DNA of 64,000 nt from an uncultured Bacteroidales bacterium (lineage in GTDB: Bacteria; Bacteroidota; Bacteroidia; Bacteroidales; F082): NCBI GenBank assembly GCA_900317155.1, contig ONFO01000008.1, positions 1 through 64,000 on the forward strand, given 5' to 3'. This document shows positions 44,718-52,771 of this stretch, piece by piece. The notes under the pieces are model-generated. The model was given only the letters and a program-made list of their open reading frames with translations. It was not told where the DNA came from and did not search any database. The stretch's first letter is position 1, and every line of letters begins with the position of its first letter. Made by a program: the position numbers and the translations under genes.

Positions 44718-44729
44718 GAAAGTTTTTGT

Positions 44730-44737
44730 AATTTTGC
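44730..44737 (+). promoter_or_regulatory. -7 element (TAATTTTG) for the outer-membrane barrel gene
   Basis: TAATTTTG 46 nt upstream of ATG 44784; TTG at 44701-44703 is a possible -33 element. Confidence 0.5.
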
Positions 44738-44783
44738 CGCGTTTTAATTCAAACGGAAAAAATAACCTATAATTGTCAGTAAA

Positions 44784-45521
44784 ATGAAGAAACTAGTAAG
44801 ATTGTTTGCTTTGGCTGCCTTGGTGATCATGGGCGGACATGCAATGGCACAGACACATGGCTATATGAGCCTTGGTGCCACATTCCCGATGGGAAACTAT
44901 GGTAATGGTACGGCCGAGGAATGGGCGCTTACCAATGAAACGAGTACGAATGGTGGCGCAAGCATTGGTTTCAATGCCGGCCTCAAGTGGGACTTTGGTG
45001 TTGGTGTGCCTGGTCTCAATGTCATGCTCTCTATTGACGGCTTTTATAATGGCCTGAACGATAATCTGAAGGAGTATTTCGATAAAAAAATCGTTGATAT
45101 TAAGAATGATCCTTTGGTTAAAGATTATTCGGTGACACGTCCAAGATACATTAATCTCCCTGTCATGGCTGGTCTGAACTATATCATTTATCCCACCAAC
45201 TCTTTCGGTATTTTTATTGAAGGTGGCGTAGGTGGCAACTGCCGTTGGATCACCAATTATGAGGAGACTATAAAGTATGTGGGTGATGTCGTGTCAGCCA
45301 CAACACTCATGAAGTACAAGACCGCCTTCAGCTTTGCCTACCAAGTGGGCGCTGGCTTTGAGGTGGCCAAGAATTTCATTATTGGTGTAAGTTACTATGA
45401 TCTTGGCGGTAGTAAGATTATTGCCGAAAGGACGCGTCCTGTTGTTGGAAACGATGTTTACAATAACGTGAATGGTGTGAGACCTCGCATGCTTTTGGCT
45501 CGTATCGGATTCAGATTCTAA
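44784..45521 (+). CDS. Outer-membrane beta-barrel protein
   Basis: 245 aa with a signal peptide (MKKLVRLFALAALVIMGGHAMA, then QTHG). The mature chain has alternating amphipathic strands rich in Gly and aromatic residues (YMSLGATFPMGNYG, ASIGFNAGLKWDFGVG, FAYQVGAGFEVAKNFIIGVSYYDLGG) and ends ARIGFRF, with the C-terminal Phe typical of outer-membrane barrels. It fits the OMP_b-brl/PorT-like family of Bacteroidetes. Its ligand or pore function is unknown. Single-gene unit with promoter and terminator. Confidence 0.88.
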   Translation: MKKLVRLFALAALVIMGGHAMAQTHGYMSLGATFPMGNYGNGTAEEWALTNETSTNGGASIGFNAGLKWDFGVGVPGLNVMLSIDGFYNGLNDNLKEYFDKKIVDIKNDPLVKDYSVTRPRYINLPVMAGLNYIIYPTNSFGIFIEGGVGGNCRWITNYEETIKYVGDVVSATTLMKYKTAFSFAYQVGAGFEVAKNFIIGVSYYDLGGSKIIAERTRPVVGNDVYNNVNGVRPRMLLARIGFRF

Positions 45522-45543
45522 GATAAAACCAATATCATTATTC

Positions 45544-45584
45544 AAAAGCGAAGTGTCGGACATGCCGATGCTTCGCTTTTTTTT
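45544..45584 (+). terminator. Rho-independent terminator after the barrel gene
   Basis: AAAAGCGAAG and CTTCGCTTTT form a long stem that includes an inner TCGG/CCGA pair, followed by a T-run. Confidence 0.9.
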
Positions 45585-45605
45585 CTTGACTATGGAAAAA
45601 ATGTC

Positions 45606-45613
45606 TACCTTTG
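45606..45613 (+). promoter_or_regulatory. -7 element (TACCTTTG) for ltaE
   Basis: TACCTTTG 17 nt before ATG 45631; TTG at 45586-45588 lies upstream at a plausible distance. Confidence 0.5.
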
Positions 45614-45630
45614 CTGAAAATTATTGAAAG

Positions 45631-46662
45631 ATGAAAAGAGGATTTGGAAGTGACAACCATTCAGGCATTTGCCCTGAGGTTTTGGAAGCCATCGCCCGTG
45701 TGAACCAAGACCACGCTTTGGCATACGGCGATGATGAATATTGTGCTGCAACGGAGGAACTGTTCCGTCAGCAGTTTGGAGAACAAGCACGTGTGTTTTT
45801 CGCCTTCAATGGAACAGGATGTAACACCTTGTGCATCGATGCCATGACACATTCGCATGAAGCTGTGGTGTGTGCCGAGACCGCCCACATCAATGTGGAT
45901 GAATGTGGTGCGCCACAACGTATCGTGGGTTGCCGATTGTTGACCGTTGCCACTCCTGATGGCAAGCTGACCCCAGAGTTGGTGAAGACGCGTCTGCACG
46001 GCTTCGGTTTCGAGCACCATTCCCAACCTAAGGCCATATCCATCACCCAACCTACTGAACTGGGTACTTTGTACACCTTGGAAGAAATCAAGGCTTTGGT
46101 GGATTTGGCGCGTGAATACAACATGTATGTCCACATCGACGGTGCTCGTTTGGGCAATGCCGCAGTGGCTTTGGGATGCTCCTTCAAGGAAATGACTACC
46201 GACTTGGGTGTGGATGCCATTTCATTTGGCGGCACCAAGAACGGACTGATGATGGGGGAGGCCGTCGTCCTTTTGAATCCTGAGCTATGCCCCGACTTCA
46301 AATACCGTCGTAAACAGGCCATGCAGCTCTGCTCGAAGATGCGTTTCATCGCTGCGCAGTTTGATGCCTATTTCGAGAATGATTTGTGGAGACGTAATGC
46401 CGAACACAGTAACCGTATGGCACAACTGCTCTATGAATCGGTGAAAGACATCCCTGGTGTGAAGGTGGTTTATCCTGTGCAAGCCAATGGTGTTTTCGCC
46501 CAATTGCCCCGAAAGGTGTGGAAAGCGTTGCAACAGCATTGCTTCTTCTATGATTGGGATGAGGATGCCGATGTGGTGCGCTGGATGTGTGCCTTCGATA
46601 CGACAGAAGAAGATATACGTAATTTTGCGGGATTGCTAAAATTGTTGATGGTCAACCAATAA
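45631..46662 (+). CDS. ltaE: Low-specificity threonine aldolase
   Basis: 343 aa, fold-type I PLP enzyme of the threonine aldolase/beta-eliminating lyase group: FGSDNHSG at the N-terminus, AYGDDEYCAATEE, FNGTGCNTL, VHIDGARLGNA and the cofactor lysine in SFGGTKNGLMMGEAVV (Lys203). It cleaves L-threonine or allo-threonine to glycine and acetaldehyde in the cytoplasm. Length and motifs are normal. Confidence 0.93.
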   Translation: MKRGFGSDNHSGICPEVLEAIARVNQDHALAYGDDEYCAATEELFRQQFGEQARVFFAFNGTGCNTLCIDAMTHSHEAVVCAETAHINVDECGAPQRIVGCRLLTVATPDGKLTPELVKTRLHGFGFEHHSQPKAISITQPTELGTLYTLEEIKALVDLAREYNMYVHIDGARLGNAAVALGCSFKEMTTDLGVDAISFGGTKNGLMMGEAVVLLNPELCPDFKYRRKQAMQLCSKMRFIAAQFDAYFENDLWRRNAEHSNRMAQLLYESVKDIPGVKVVYPVQANGVFAQLPRKVWKALQQHCFFYDWDEDADVVRWMCAFDTTEEDIRNFAGLLKLLMVNQ

Positions 46663-46700
46663 AATTATGTGTAAAAAATGCCTTTTGGTTTGAAAAATGT

Positions 46701-46708
46701 TATCTTTG
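46701..46708 (+). promoter_or_regulatory. -7 element (TATCTTTG) for the lipoprotein/rSAM cassette
   Basis: TATCTTTG 23 nt before ATG 46732. It would drive both lipoproteins and the radical SAM gene. Confidence 0.55.
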
Positions 46709-46731
46709 CAGCGTTATAACAATATTTTATC

Positions 46732-47187
46732 ATGAAAAAAGTAGTTCGAACAGTATGGATTGGCGCCTTGTCGGGACTGGCTTTCTTGACCGCCTGTTGC
46801 TCTGAAAAAGGTTTGTCAAGGGCTGAGAGAAAGCAACTCATGAAGGAACGCGATTCCATTCAAGAGATTTTGACTCGACGTGAAGGTGCGGCTGTCTATG
46901 GCTCGCCCGAAATCATTGCACGATATGGGGCTGAGACCTATCGTCTTAAGAGCCAGCTTGATTCCATCAATTACAAGTTGGGCGAAGATGTGGATTTGGA
47001 AAAGAGTGCCCGCCGTGTTGCCTTGCAGGATCGCATCGTTGAACTTCAGGCTGCTTTGCAACGCCGTGAGGGAGCCTGCGTTTACGGTTCGCCAGAAATT
47101 ATTGAAGAATACGGTCGCGAGACCCAGCGGATGAGGGATGAAATTCAGGCTATCCGTAAGGAACTGAAAGAATTGAACCAGGAATAA
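46732..47187 (+). CDS. Lipoprotein 1 of the rSAM/lipoprotein system
   Basis: 151 aa. Signal peptide with lipobox FLTAC (Cys22). The mature part is charged and helical and holds two copies of a 23-residue unit, REGAAVYGSPEIIARYGAET (50-69) and REGACVYGSPEIIEEYGRET (112-131). It is paralogous to the next gene and both precede a radical SAM/SPASM enzyme. This is the arrangement I recall as the Bacteroidetes rSAM/lipoprotein system (TIGR04134 lipoprotein with TIGR04133 enzyme). The (A/C)VYGSPE motifs are therefore the likely modification sites (inference); the chemistry is unknown. Confidence 0.82.
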   Translation: MKKVVRTVWIGALSGLAFLTACCSEKGLSRAERKQLMKERDSIQEILTRREGAAVYGSPEIIARYGAETYRLKSQLDSINYKLGEDVDLEKSARRVALQDRIVELQAALQRREGACVYGSPEIIEEYGRETQRMRDEIQAIRKELKELNQE

Positions 47188-47192
47188 GTGCC

Positions 47193-47765
47193 ATGAAAAA
47201 GGTAGTCCGTTCGGTATGGATTTGTGCCTTGTCTGGACTGGCTTTCTTGGGAGCTTGCTGCACGCAGAATGGCTTGACGCGTAAGGAACGCAAGCAACTC
47301 CGCAAAGAGCGTGAGCAGGTCGAAATGCAGCTGGCCAAAGTGAAAAGCGAAGAGTGGGAGAATCCCGAAGAGAACGACCCTACCTACTACCAATATTACA
47401 GGGAAGCTTTCATGGAACATTTTGATGAAAAGTATTCCCTTGAAAATAGGCTTGACTCCATCAACTATCGTTTAGGCGAAGATATCGACCTCGACCGTAA
47501 CGTTCGTCGCCGTCAAATCCTGAAACGTATCGATTCATTGGATTTACTTATTAAATCCTATATTCCGCCTTGTGTCTACGGTCCGCCTCCAGGGATGTAT
47601 CCAGATTACGATGAAGAACAAGCTAATATTGAAAGTGATATTTCCATTTGGGAGAGACAGTTGAAAGAAGCGAAAAAAGAGCTGGATGAGTTTGGTATTT
47701 CTCGTTTACCGGATGCCGAAGTTTTGTATGGTAGTCCATATGAGATACGGCAAATAAAAAAGTAG
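47193..47765 (+). CDS. Lipoprotein 2 of the rSAM/lipoprotein system
   Basis: 190 aa, paralogue of the previous gene: nearly the same signal peptide (MKKVVRSVWICALSGLAFL), lipobox GAC at Cys22, and the shared KERKQLRKER and LDSINYRLGEDIDLD segments. Only one tyrosine-glycine motif lies in the central position, CVYGPPPGMYP (127-137), and a second, VLYGSPYEI, is near the C-terminus. It starts 5 nt after lipoprotein 1 and ends 7 nt before the radical SAM gene. Confidence 0.82.
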   Translation: MKKVVRSVWICALSGLAFLGACCTQNGLTRKERKQLRKEREQVEMQLAKVKSEEWENPEENDPTYYQYYREAFMEHFDEKYSLENRLDSINYRLGEDIDLDRNVRRRQILKRIDSLDLLIKSYIPPCVYGPPPGMYPDYDEEQANIESDISIWERQLKEAKKELDEFGISRLPDAEVLYGSPYEIRQIKK

Positions 47766-47772
47766 AGCAAAA

Positions 47773-48849
47773 ATGAGCGATCGTCTCGGTTTTTATAAAA
47801 AGGTGATGCTCGAACTCAATCATCAGATGCTGCAACAGCGCATCGACGAGCACGAGCTTCACCAGCTGTTTTGGGAATGCACCCTGCGCTGCAATCTCAA
47901 TTGCCGCCATTGTGGCTCCGATTGCCGTATGCTTTCCGAGAAGGACGACATGCCTTTCGAGGATTTTGCCAAGGTGCTTGACGAGGTGCGAGCCCATCAA
48001 GACCCCGCCAAGGTGATGGTCATCACCACGGGTGGCGAGCCTACGATGCGTAATGACTTGGCACATTGCGGCGAGGAAATCACCAAGCGTGGTTTCGTGT
48101 GGGGGATGGTGTGCAATGGCATGTTGCTCTCGCCCGAAAAACTTAATGAGTTTATGGCTGCTGGACTGAAGTCTTTAGCTGTCAGCTTTGACGGCTTCGA
48201 GGAAGACCATAACTGGATGCGTGGCAACCCCATGAGCTATAAGAATGTGCTTCGTGCCGTGGAGGCCATGAAGCAGCATCCGAGTCTCACTTGGGATGTC
48301 ATCACTTGCGTCAACCAGCGGACCATCAAATATTTACCCCAGTTTCGTGATTTCTTGATTTCCTTGGGTATCCACCGTTGGAGGTTGTTCACGGTGTTCC
48401 CTTCGGGACGCGCCGCCAACGACCCCGAGTTACGACTCTCCAACAGCCAATTCGTTGAAATGATGGAGTTTATCAAGGATACACGATTGCAAGGGAAAAT
48501 CCGAGCGGATTATGGTTGCGACGGTTTCTTAGGTAAATACGAGGGCGAGGTGCGCAACCATTACTATTCGTGCAGTGCGGGCATCAACATCGCCTCGGTG
48601 CTGGCCGACGGCTCCATTTCGGGCTGCCTCAGCATCCGCAGCGACTATCATCAGGGCAACATCTACAAAGACAGTTTTTGGGACGTTTGGCAAAACAAGT
48701 TCCAAGTCTATCGCGACCGGAGATGGATGAAGACCGACCAGTGCGCCGACTGCAAGATGTGGCGGTATTGTCAGGGCAATGGCATGCATTTGCGCGACGG
48801 GGAGGGGAAACTTCAACTGTGTCAGTACAAGATGATAAATGGGGGATGA
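47773..48849 (+). CDS. Radical SAM/SPASM maturase of the rSAM/lipoprotein system
   Basis: 358 aa. The radical SAM cluster motif CX3CX2C is Cys40-Cys44-Cys47 (RCNLNCRHC), with an extra Cys36 in front. The SAM-binding TTGGEP follows, then a SPASM domain with clustered cysteines (YYSCSAG, GCLSIRS, DQCADCKMWRYCQG, LCQYK) that would hold auxiliary Fe-S clusters. Such enzymes modify peptide side chains, for example through C-C, C-S or C-O links. Direct downstream position after two lipoproteins with repeated VYG motifs points to these as substrates. It is followed by repeat tracts and aroK. Confidence 0.93.
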   Translation: MSDRLGFYKKVMLELNHQMLQQRIDEHELHQLFWECTLRCNLNCRHCGSDCRMLSEKDDMPFEDFAKVLDEVRAHQDPAKVMVITTGGEPTMRNDLAHCGEEITKRGFVWGMVCNGMLLSPEKLNEFMAAGLKSLAVSFDGFEEDHNWMRGNPMSYKNVLRAVEAMKQHPSLTWDVITCVNQRTIKYLPQFRDFLISLGIHRWRLFTVFPSGRAANDPELRLSNSQFVEMMEFIKDTRLQGKIRADYGCDGFLGKYEGEVRNHYYSCSAGINIASVLADGSISGCLSIRSDYHQGNIYKDSFWDVWQNKFQVYRDRRWMKTDQCADCKMWRYCQGNGMHLRDGEGKLQLCQYKMINGG

Positions 48850-48850
48850 G

Positions 48851-48912
48851 AAATGATGAATGAGGAATTATGAATGAGGAATTATGAATGATGAATGCAG
48901 AATGATGAATGT
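48851..48912 (+). repeat. ATGAATGAGGAATT tandem tract
   Basis: Degenerate tandem units of about 14 bp directly after the radical SAM stop codon. No open frame of note. Confidence 0.75.
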
Positions 48913-48926
48913 GGACTTATGTATAT

Positions 48927-49002
48927 TGAATCTTTGCATCTTGAATTTTGAATTTTGAATTTTGAATTTTGAATTTTGAATTTTAAATCTTTGAGTCTTG
49001 AA
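48927..49002 (+). repeat. TTGAATTT tandem tract overlapping the aroK start
   Basis: At least six near-perfect TTGAATTT/TTTGAATT units, then TTTAAATC TTTGAGTC TTGAATCG. The last TTG (48998-49000) is the aroK start codon. Confidence 0.85.
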
Positions 49003-49504
49003 TCGTATTTACATCGTCGGTTACATGGGTGCAGGGAAGACCACTGCGGCGAGGCGACTTGCTCAGCGCATGGGTTGGGAAGTGGTCGACACCGATGCAT
49101 TGTTTGAGGAGAAATACAAGATTTCGGTTTGCGATTTCTTCAACAAATACGACGAACCGCTCTATCGTAAACTGGAATCCGAGGTGCTGAAGGAAACGGA
49201 AAGCCTTGAAAACGTGGTGGTCTCGACGGGTGGTGGCACGGCTTGCTATTTCGACAATATGGATTGGATGAACCAACATGGATTGACAGTGTTTCTTCGT
49301 ATCAGTCCTAAGGCAGTGGTTGACAGGTTGCTCCATGCCAAACGCAAACGTCCTTTGGCGGAAGGGAAGAGTGAGACTGAGCTGACGGAATTTGTCAACC
49401 AACATTATACCTCAAGGCTGCCATTTTATGAGCAGGCGAAAATTACCATAAAATCTGAAGACCTTGATTTGGATAATCTATTAAAACTAATTGAAGATGA
49501 ATAA
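48998..49504 (+). CDS. aroK: Shikimate kinase, TTG start
   Basis: 168 aa. P-loop GYMGAGKTT (8-16), shikimate-binding DTDALFE, GGGTA in the middle, the lid KRKRPLAEG and RLPFYEQA near the end. It phosphorylates shikimate in aromatic amino acid synthesis; aroE is 2.5 kb away on the other strand. The start must be TTG 48998: an in-frame TGA lies at 48992-48994 and the next ATG (49024) would remove the first beta strand and part of the P-loop. The TTG belongs to a repeat tract, so weak initiation may limit expression. Confidence 0.93.
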   Translation: MNRIYIVGYMGAGKTTAARRLAQRMGWEVVDTDALFEEKYKISVCDFFNKYDEPLYRKLESEVLKETESLENVVVSTGGGTACYFDNMDWMNQHGLTVFLRISPKAVVDRLLHAKRKRPLAEGKSETELTEFVNQHYTSRLPFYEQAKITIKSEDLDLDNLLKLIEDE

Positions 49505-50483
49505 ATTGCTTTGTTCGTTGTGTGTGCTACTATTGTTGATGGCATGCGCTGAAAAGAAGACAACACCTGAAGTCGATGTTACCATCGATTATGCCGATAT
49601 GACCTATTGGTACGCCTTCGGCGAGAATGACAAGCGGGCAGACGTGTTTTATGTATATCCTTCAGTTTCGACCATATCTTTTGTCGACAACGACTCCTCT
49701 TGGTTTGCTGATATCACGCAAGCTGAGGTGAGGGAAGAGGCTAACGGCAACCAGCGTTTCAACAAGATGTTGTACGACGATTACAACTTCTATGCTCCGT
49801 ATTATCGTCAGATGATTTTTGAATCCTACACCCAGCCCGACAGCATTTTGCAAAGGAATGCTGAATTTGCTGCTCAGGATGTGAAAGATGCGTTCCAGTA
49901 TTACATGGTGCACGGCAACGGAGGTCGGCCTTTCTTTTTGGTCGGGCACAGCCAAGGTTCTCAGGTGCTCATTGAGCTGTTGAAGGACGGCATGACTGAG
50001 GAGCAACGTAATTTGATGGTGGCGGCTTATTGCATTGGTTATCATGTCACTGCTGAAGAGATGGCGCAATATCCCGAACAACTTTGTCCTGCACACGACA
50101 GTGCCGAGGTTGGGAAGCTCATCATCTTCAATTCGGTAACCGATACAACGGCTATTGGCATGGTTTCGCGAGGCGACGTGGCGGGTGTCATCCCAACGGT
50201 TTGGTCTGCCGTAACTGATACCATTCCTGCTGATTGTCAGTTAGGTATGGCTAAATACAACGATTCCCGTGACAGTGTTTTGATAGTTCCTTGTCCTACA
50301 AGAACCTATGTTTACAAACACAATACCGTCTGTCCAGACCTTGACCCCGATATGGTCTTCATTCCTGCTTACGAGGACATGTTTCCTCGTGGTAACCTCC
50401 ATTTCGCCGACTCGTGGCTTTTTGCAGGCAATGTGAAGCAAAATATGGCTTGTCGACTGAGAAACTGGAAGGCAAAGAATTAG
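49497..50483 (+). CDS. DUF3089 alpha/beta-hydrolase lipoprotein
   Basis: 328 aa from ATG 49497. Lipoprotein signal with LMAC (Cys17). DUF3089 family: ADVFYVYPSVS, YNFYAPYYRQM, and the nucleophile elbow VGHSQGSQ (serine of GHSQG) in the middle; a late HFADSWLF could supply the histidine. Probably an outer-membrane or periplasmic esterase or lipase-like enzyme of unknown substrate. It overlaps aroK by 8 nt, so the two are cotranscribed. Its stop overlaps the convergent methyltransferase stop by 4 nt. Confidence 0.88.
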   Translation: MNKLLCSLCVLLLLMACAEKKTTPEVDVTIDYADMTYWYAFGENDKRADVFYVYPSVSTISFVDNDSSWFADITQAEVREEANGNQRFNKMLYDDYNFYAPYYRQMIFESYTQPDSILQRNAEFAAQDVKDAFQYYMVHGNGGRPFFLVGHSQGSQVLIELLKDGMTEEQRNLMVAAYCIGYHVTAEEMAQYPEQLCPAHDSAEVGKLIIFNSVTDTTAIGMVSRGDVAGVIPTVWSAVTDTIPADCQLGMAKYNDSRDSVLIVPCPTRTYVYKHNTVCPDLDPDMVFIPAYEDMFPRGNLHFADSWLFAGNVKQNMACRLRNWKAKN

Positions 50484-51922
50484 GATTCTCTTAATTCCAA
50501 CAGACAGACGTTTTCCACATGTTGTGTGTGCGGGAACATGTCGACGGGCTGGACAGCCATTACTTTGTATGCAGAATCAAGTAGTTGTAAATCACGTGCC
50601 TGCGTAGCTGGATTACAGCTCACATAAACGATTTTCTGGGCTCGGATTTTCAGTAATTGTTCCACCACTTTTTCGGCCATTCCAGCACGTGGCGGGTCAG
50701 TAACGATGAGGTCGGGCGTGCCGTTGGTCGTGATGAAGTCGTCGGTGAAGACCTTGGCCATGTCGCCGGCATAGAAGGTACAGTTCTTGATACCGTTGAT
50801 TTCCGCATTTATCCTTGCATCTTGGATGGCGGCCTCCACATACTCGATGCCGACCACTTTTTTCACGAAACGTGAGAAATATTGGGCGATGGTGCCCGTT
50901 CCTGTGTAAAGGTCATACATCAACTCGTTGCCTTGCACATTGGCGAGATCAAAGGCCGTCCTGTAAAGCCTTTCCGCTTGATACACATTGGTTTGGAAGA
51001 AAGAAACGGGACCGATGCGGAACTTCAAGTCGTCGAAGCCCTGACGGGGAGAGGCCATGGTCTCGATGAGGTAAGGCTCACCCTTCAGACATTCAAAAGG
51101 CAGGTCGTTGATGATGTCGTTCAGCTTCGGGTTGATGACCAAAAGCAAGGAGACGATTTGCGGGAAAGCCATTTCCAAGGCAGGAATCAGTTCATGGCGC
51201 ACGATGGCCTTCTCCTCGCTGATGACGAGGATGACCATGAACTCGCCTTTCGAGTTGCAGCGGATGACGAGGTTGCGCATCAAGCCTTCATGGGCGCGGA
51301 AGTTGTAGTAGGGCAGATGTCGCTCCAAAGTGAATCGCCTGACAAACAGTCGGATGTCATTTGATGGGTCAGCTTGCAAATGGCATTTTTCGATATCAAC
51401 CACGCGGTCGAAGAGCTGGGGCAGGTGGAAACCGAGTCCTTTGCAGTATTCCTCGTCATGGGTGCCAATAGGTGCGCCATCAGTGAGCCATTTGCGGTTC
51501 GAGAAGGTGTATTCCAGCTTGTTGCGGTAGGCAAACTGTTTCTCGCAGCCCAAAATCGGACGAATCTCTGGATACTCGATTTTCCCGATGCGGTCGAAGT
51601 TATCCTTCACCTGCTTCTGCTTGTAGTAGGTCTGCCATTGGTAGTCCATGTGCTGCCACTTGCAGCCGCCGCAGAGACCGAAATGCTGGCAAACGGGTTC
51701 CACACGCTTCTCTGATTGCTTCTTGAAGCTCAAGATCTTGCCTTCAAAGAAGTTCTTCTTGCGCTTGTAGACCTCGATGTCGACCACATCACCAGGCACG
51801 CCAAAAGGAATGAAGATCACGCGCCCTTCGGGCTTGGCAACCGACATGCCTTCCGAGCCTGCGTCGATGATTTCCACGTCTTCGATGTATTCGGGTTCTC
51901 GTTTTACTTTGCTTCTCGTCAT
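50480..51922 (-). CDS. rlmD: RumA/RlmD-family RNA (uracil-5-)-methyltransferase
   Basis: 480 aa from ATG 51922 (MTRSKVKREP); a longer start at 51973 would run into the upstream palindrome. A TRAM domain (about 10-70) is followed by Fe-S ligands CQHFGLCGGCKWQH, and a SAM-binding Rossmann domain with MYDLYTGTGTIAQYF, TDPPRAG and the catalytic cysteine in VSCNPATQARDL. It methylates C5 of a uracil in rRNA or tRNA. Family assignment is firm; whether the target is U1939 (RlmD), U747 or tRNA U54 is not decided by sequence. Confidence 0.92.
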   Translation of the reverse strand: MTRSKVKREPEYIEDVEIIDAGSEGMSVAKPEGRVIFIPFGVPGDVVDIEVYKRKKNFFEGKILSFKKQSEKRVEPVCQHFGLCGGCKWQHMDYQWQTYYKQKQVKDNFDRIGKIEYPEIRPILGCEKQFAYRNKLEYTFSNRKWLTDGAPIGTHDEEYCKGLGFHLPQLFDRVVDIEKCHLQADPSNDIRLFVRRFTLERHLPYYNFRAHEGLMRNLVIRCNSKGEFMVILVISEEKAIVRHELIPALEMAFPQIVSLLLVINPKLNDIINDLPFECLKGEPYLIETMASPRQGFDDLKFRIGPVSFFQTNVYQAERLYRTAFDLANVQGNELMYDLYTGTGTIAQYFSRFVKKVVGIEYVEAAIQDARINAEINGIKNCTFYAGDMAKVFTDDFITTNGTPDLIVTDPPRAGMAEKVVEQLLKIRAQKIVYVSCNPATQARDLQLLDSAYKVMAVQPVDMFPHTQHVENVCLLELRES

Positions 51923-51959
51923 TTCTTCTTTTTTTACTATGGCCTTTAGCTTATGGCCA

Positions 51960-52013
51960 ATGGCTCGCTTCACCCAAGGTGTGAATTTTGTGCTATTTGT
52001 TGAAGCGAGCCAT
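51960..52013 (+). repeat. 13-bp perfect inverted repeat between aroE and the methyltransferase
   Basis: ATGGCTCGCTTCA (51960-51972) and TGAAGCGAGCCAT (52001-52013), 28-nt loop with a smaller inner hairpin (CACC...GGTG), flanked by further GGCC/ATGG complementarity. It lies between two same-strand genes with no T-run on either side. Confidence 0.75.
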
Positions 52014-52030
52014 CAGCCATAGGCCATGGG

Positions 52031-52765
52031 CTATTGTCTATTAAAAATCTCCCAAGTTTTCTTTGCTTGTTCCTCAAACATCTGTATTCCACCAAACACC
52101 TTCGCGCCCCAAGTCTTGCCCAATTCCATGAAAGCAGTCTCCTTCGGGTTATAAATCAAATCGATGAGGATGTGTTTATTGCTTAAACCTTGATAGTGCA
52201 GGTCGGGGAAGTTGTCGATTTGAGGGAACATGCCTACAGGCGTTGTGTTGATGATGAGGTGGTTTTGCCTCAAAACCTCATCGGTCAGTGTGTCGTAAGT
52301 GTAATCGCCTTTTTCGATGCTTCTACTGACAGTGGAGTAGGGTATGTTTTTCTTTTTCAGCACATACTGAACTGCTTTTGATGCGCCACCTGTGCCCAAA
52401 ACCAAGGCATGTTCGATTTGGCGGTCTTTGATGGCTCGGTTCAACAATTGTTCAAAGCCATAAACATCCGTGTTATAGCCTTTCAACTTGCTATCAGTGA
52501 TTTTCACCACATTGACTGCACCGACTTCCTTGGCCACGACATCAATCTCGTCCAACAACGGAATGATGGCTTCCTTGTAGGGTATGGTCACGTTGAAACC
52601 GCACAAATCAGGGTATTTCTCCAATACATCATGAAGTTCGTCCAACGACTTTAGGTCGAAATGCTGATAGAGGCAATCCAAGCCCTCGTATTCGAATTTC
52701 TCGTTGAAGAGGTGTCTCGACATGGAGTGCTTCAATGGATGTCCGATGAGTCCGTAGCGTTTCAT
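52031..52765 (-). CDS. aroE: Shikimate dehydrogenase
   Basis: 244 aa. The N-terminal substrate domain has YGLIGHPLKHSMS (Ser pair for shikimate) and FNVTIPYKE with catalytic lysine, AVNVV and GYNTDVYGF (Asp of the Lys-Asp pair). The NADP domain has LVLGTGGASKAV and NTTPVGMFP. It reduces 3-dehydroshikimate to shikimate. It is shorter than E. coli AroE (272 aa), normal for Bacteroidetes. The gene follows the small membrane exporter after 6 nt. Confidence 0.95.
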   Translation of the reverse strand: MKRYGLIGHPLKHSMSRHLFNEKFEYEGLDCLYQHFDLKSLDELHDVLEKYPDLCGFNVTIPYKEAIIPLLDEIDVVAKEVGAVNVVKITDSKLKGYNTDVYGFEQLLNRAIKDRQIEHALVLGTGGASKAVQYVLKKKNIPYSTVSRSIEKGDYTYDTLTDEVLRQNHLIINTTPVGMFPQIDNFPDLHYQGLSNKHILIDLIYNPKETAFMELGKTWGAKVFGGIQMFEEQAKKTWEIFNRQ

Positions 52766-52771
52766 TTTCAG

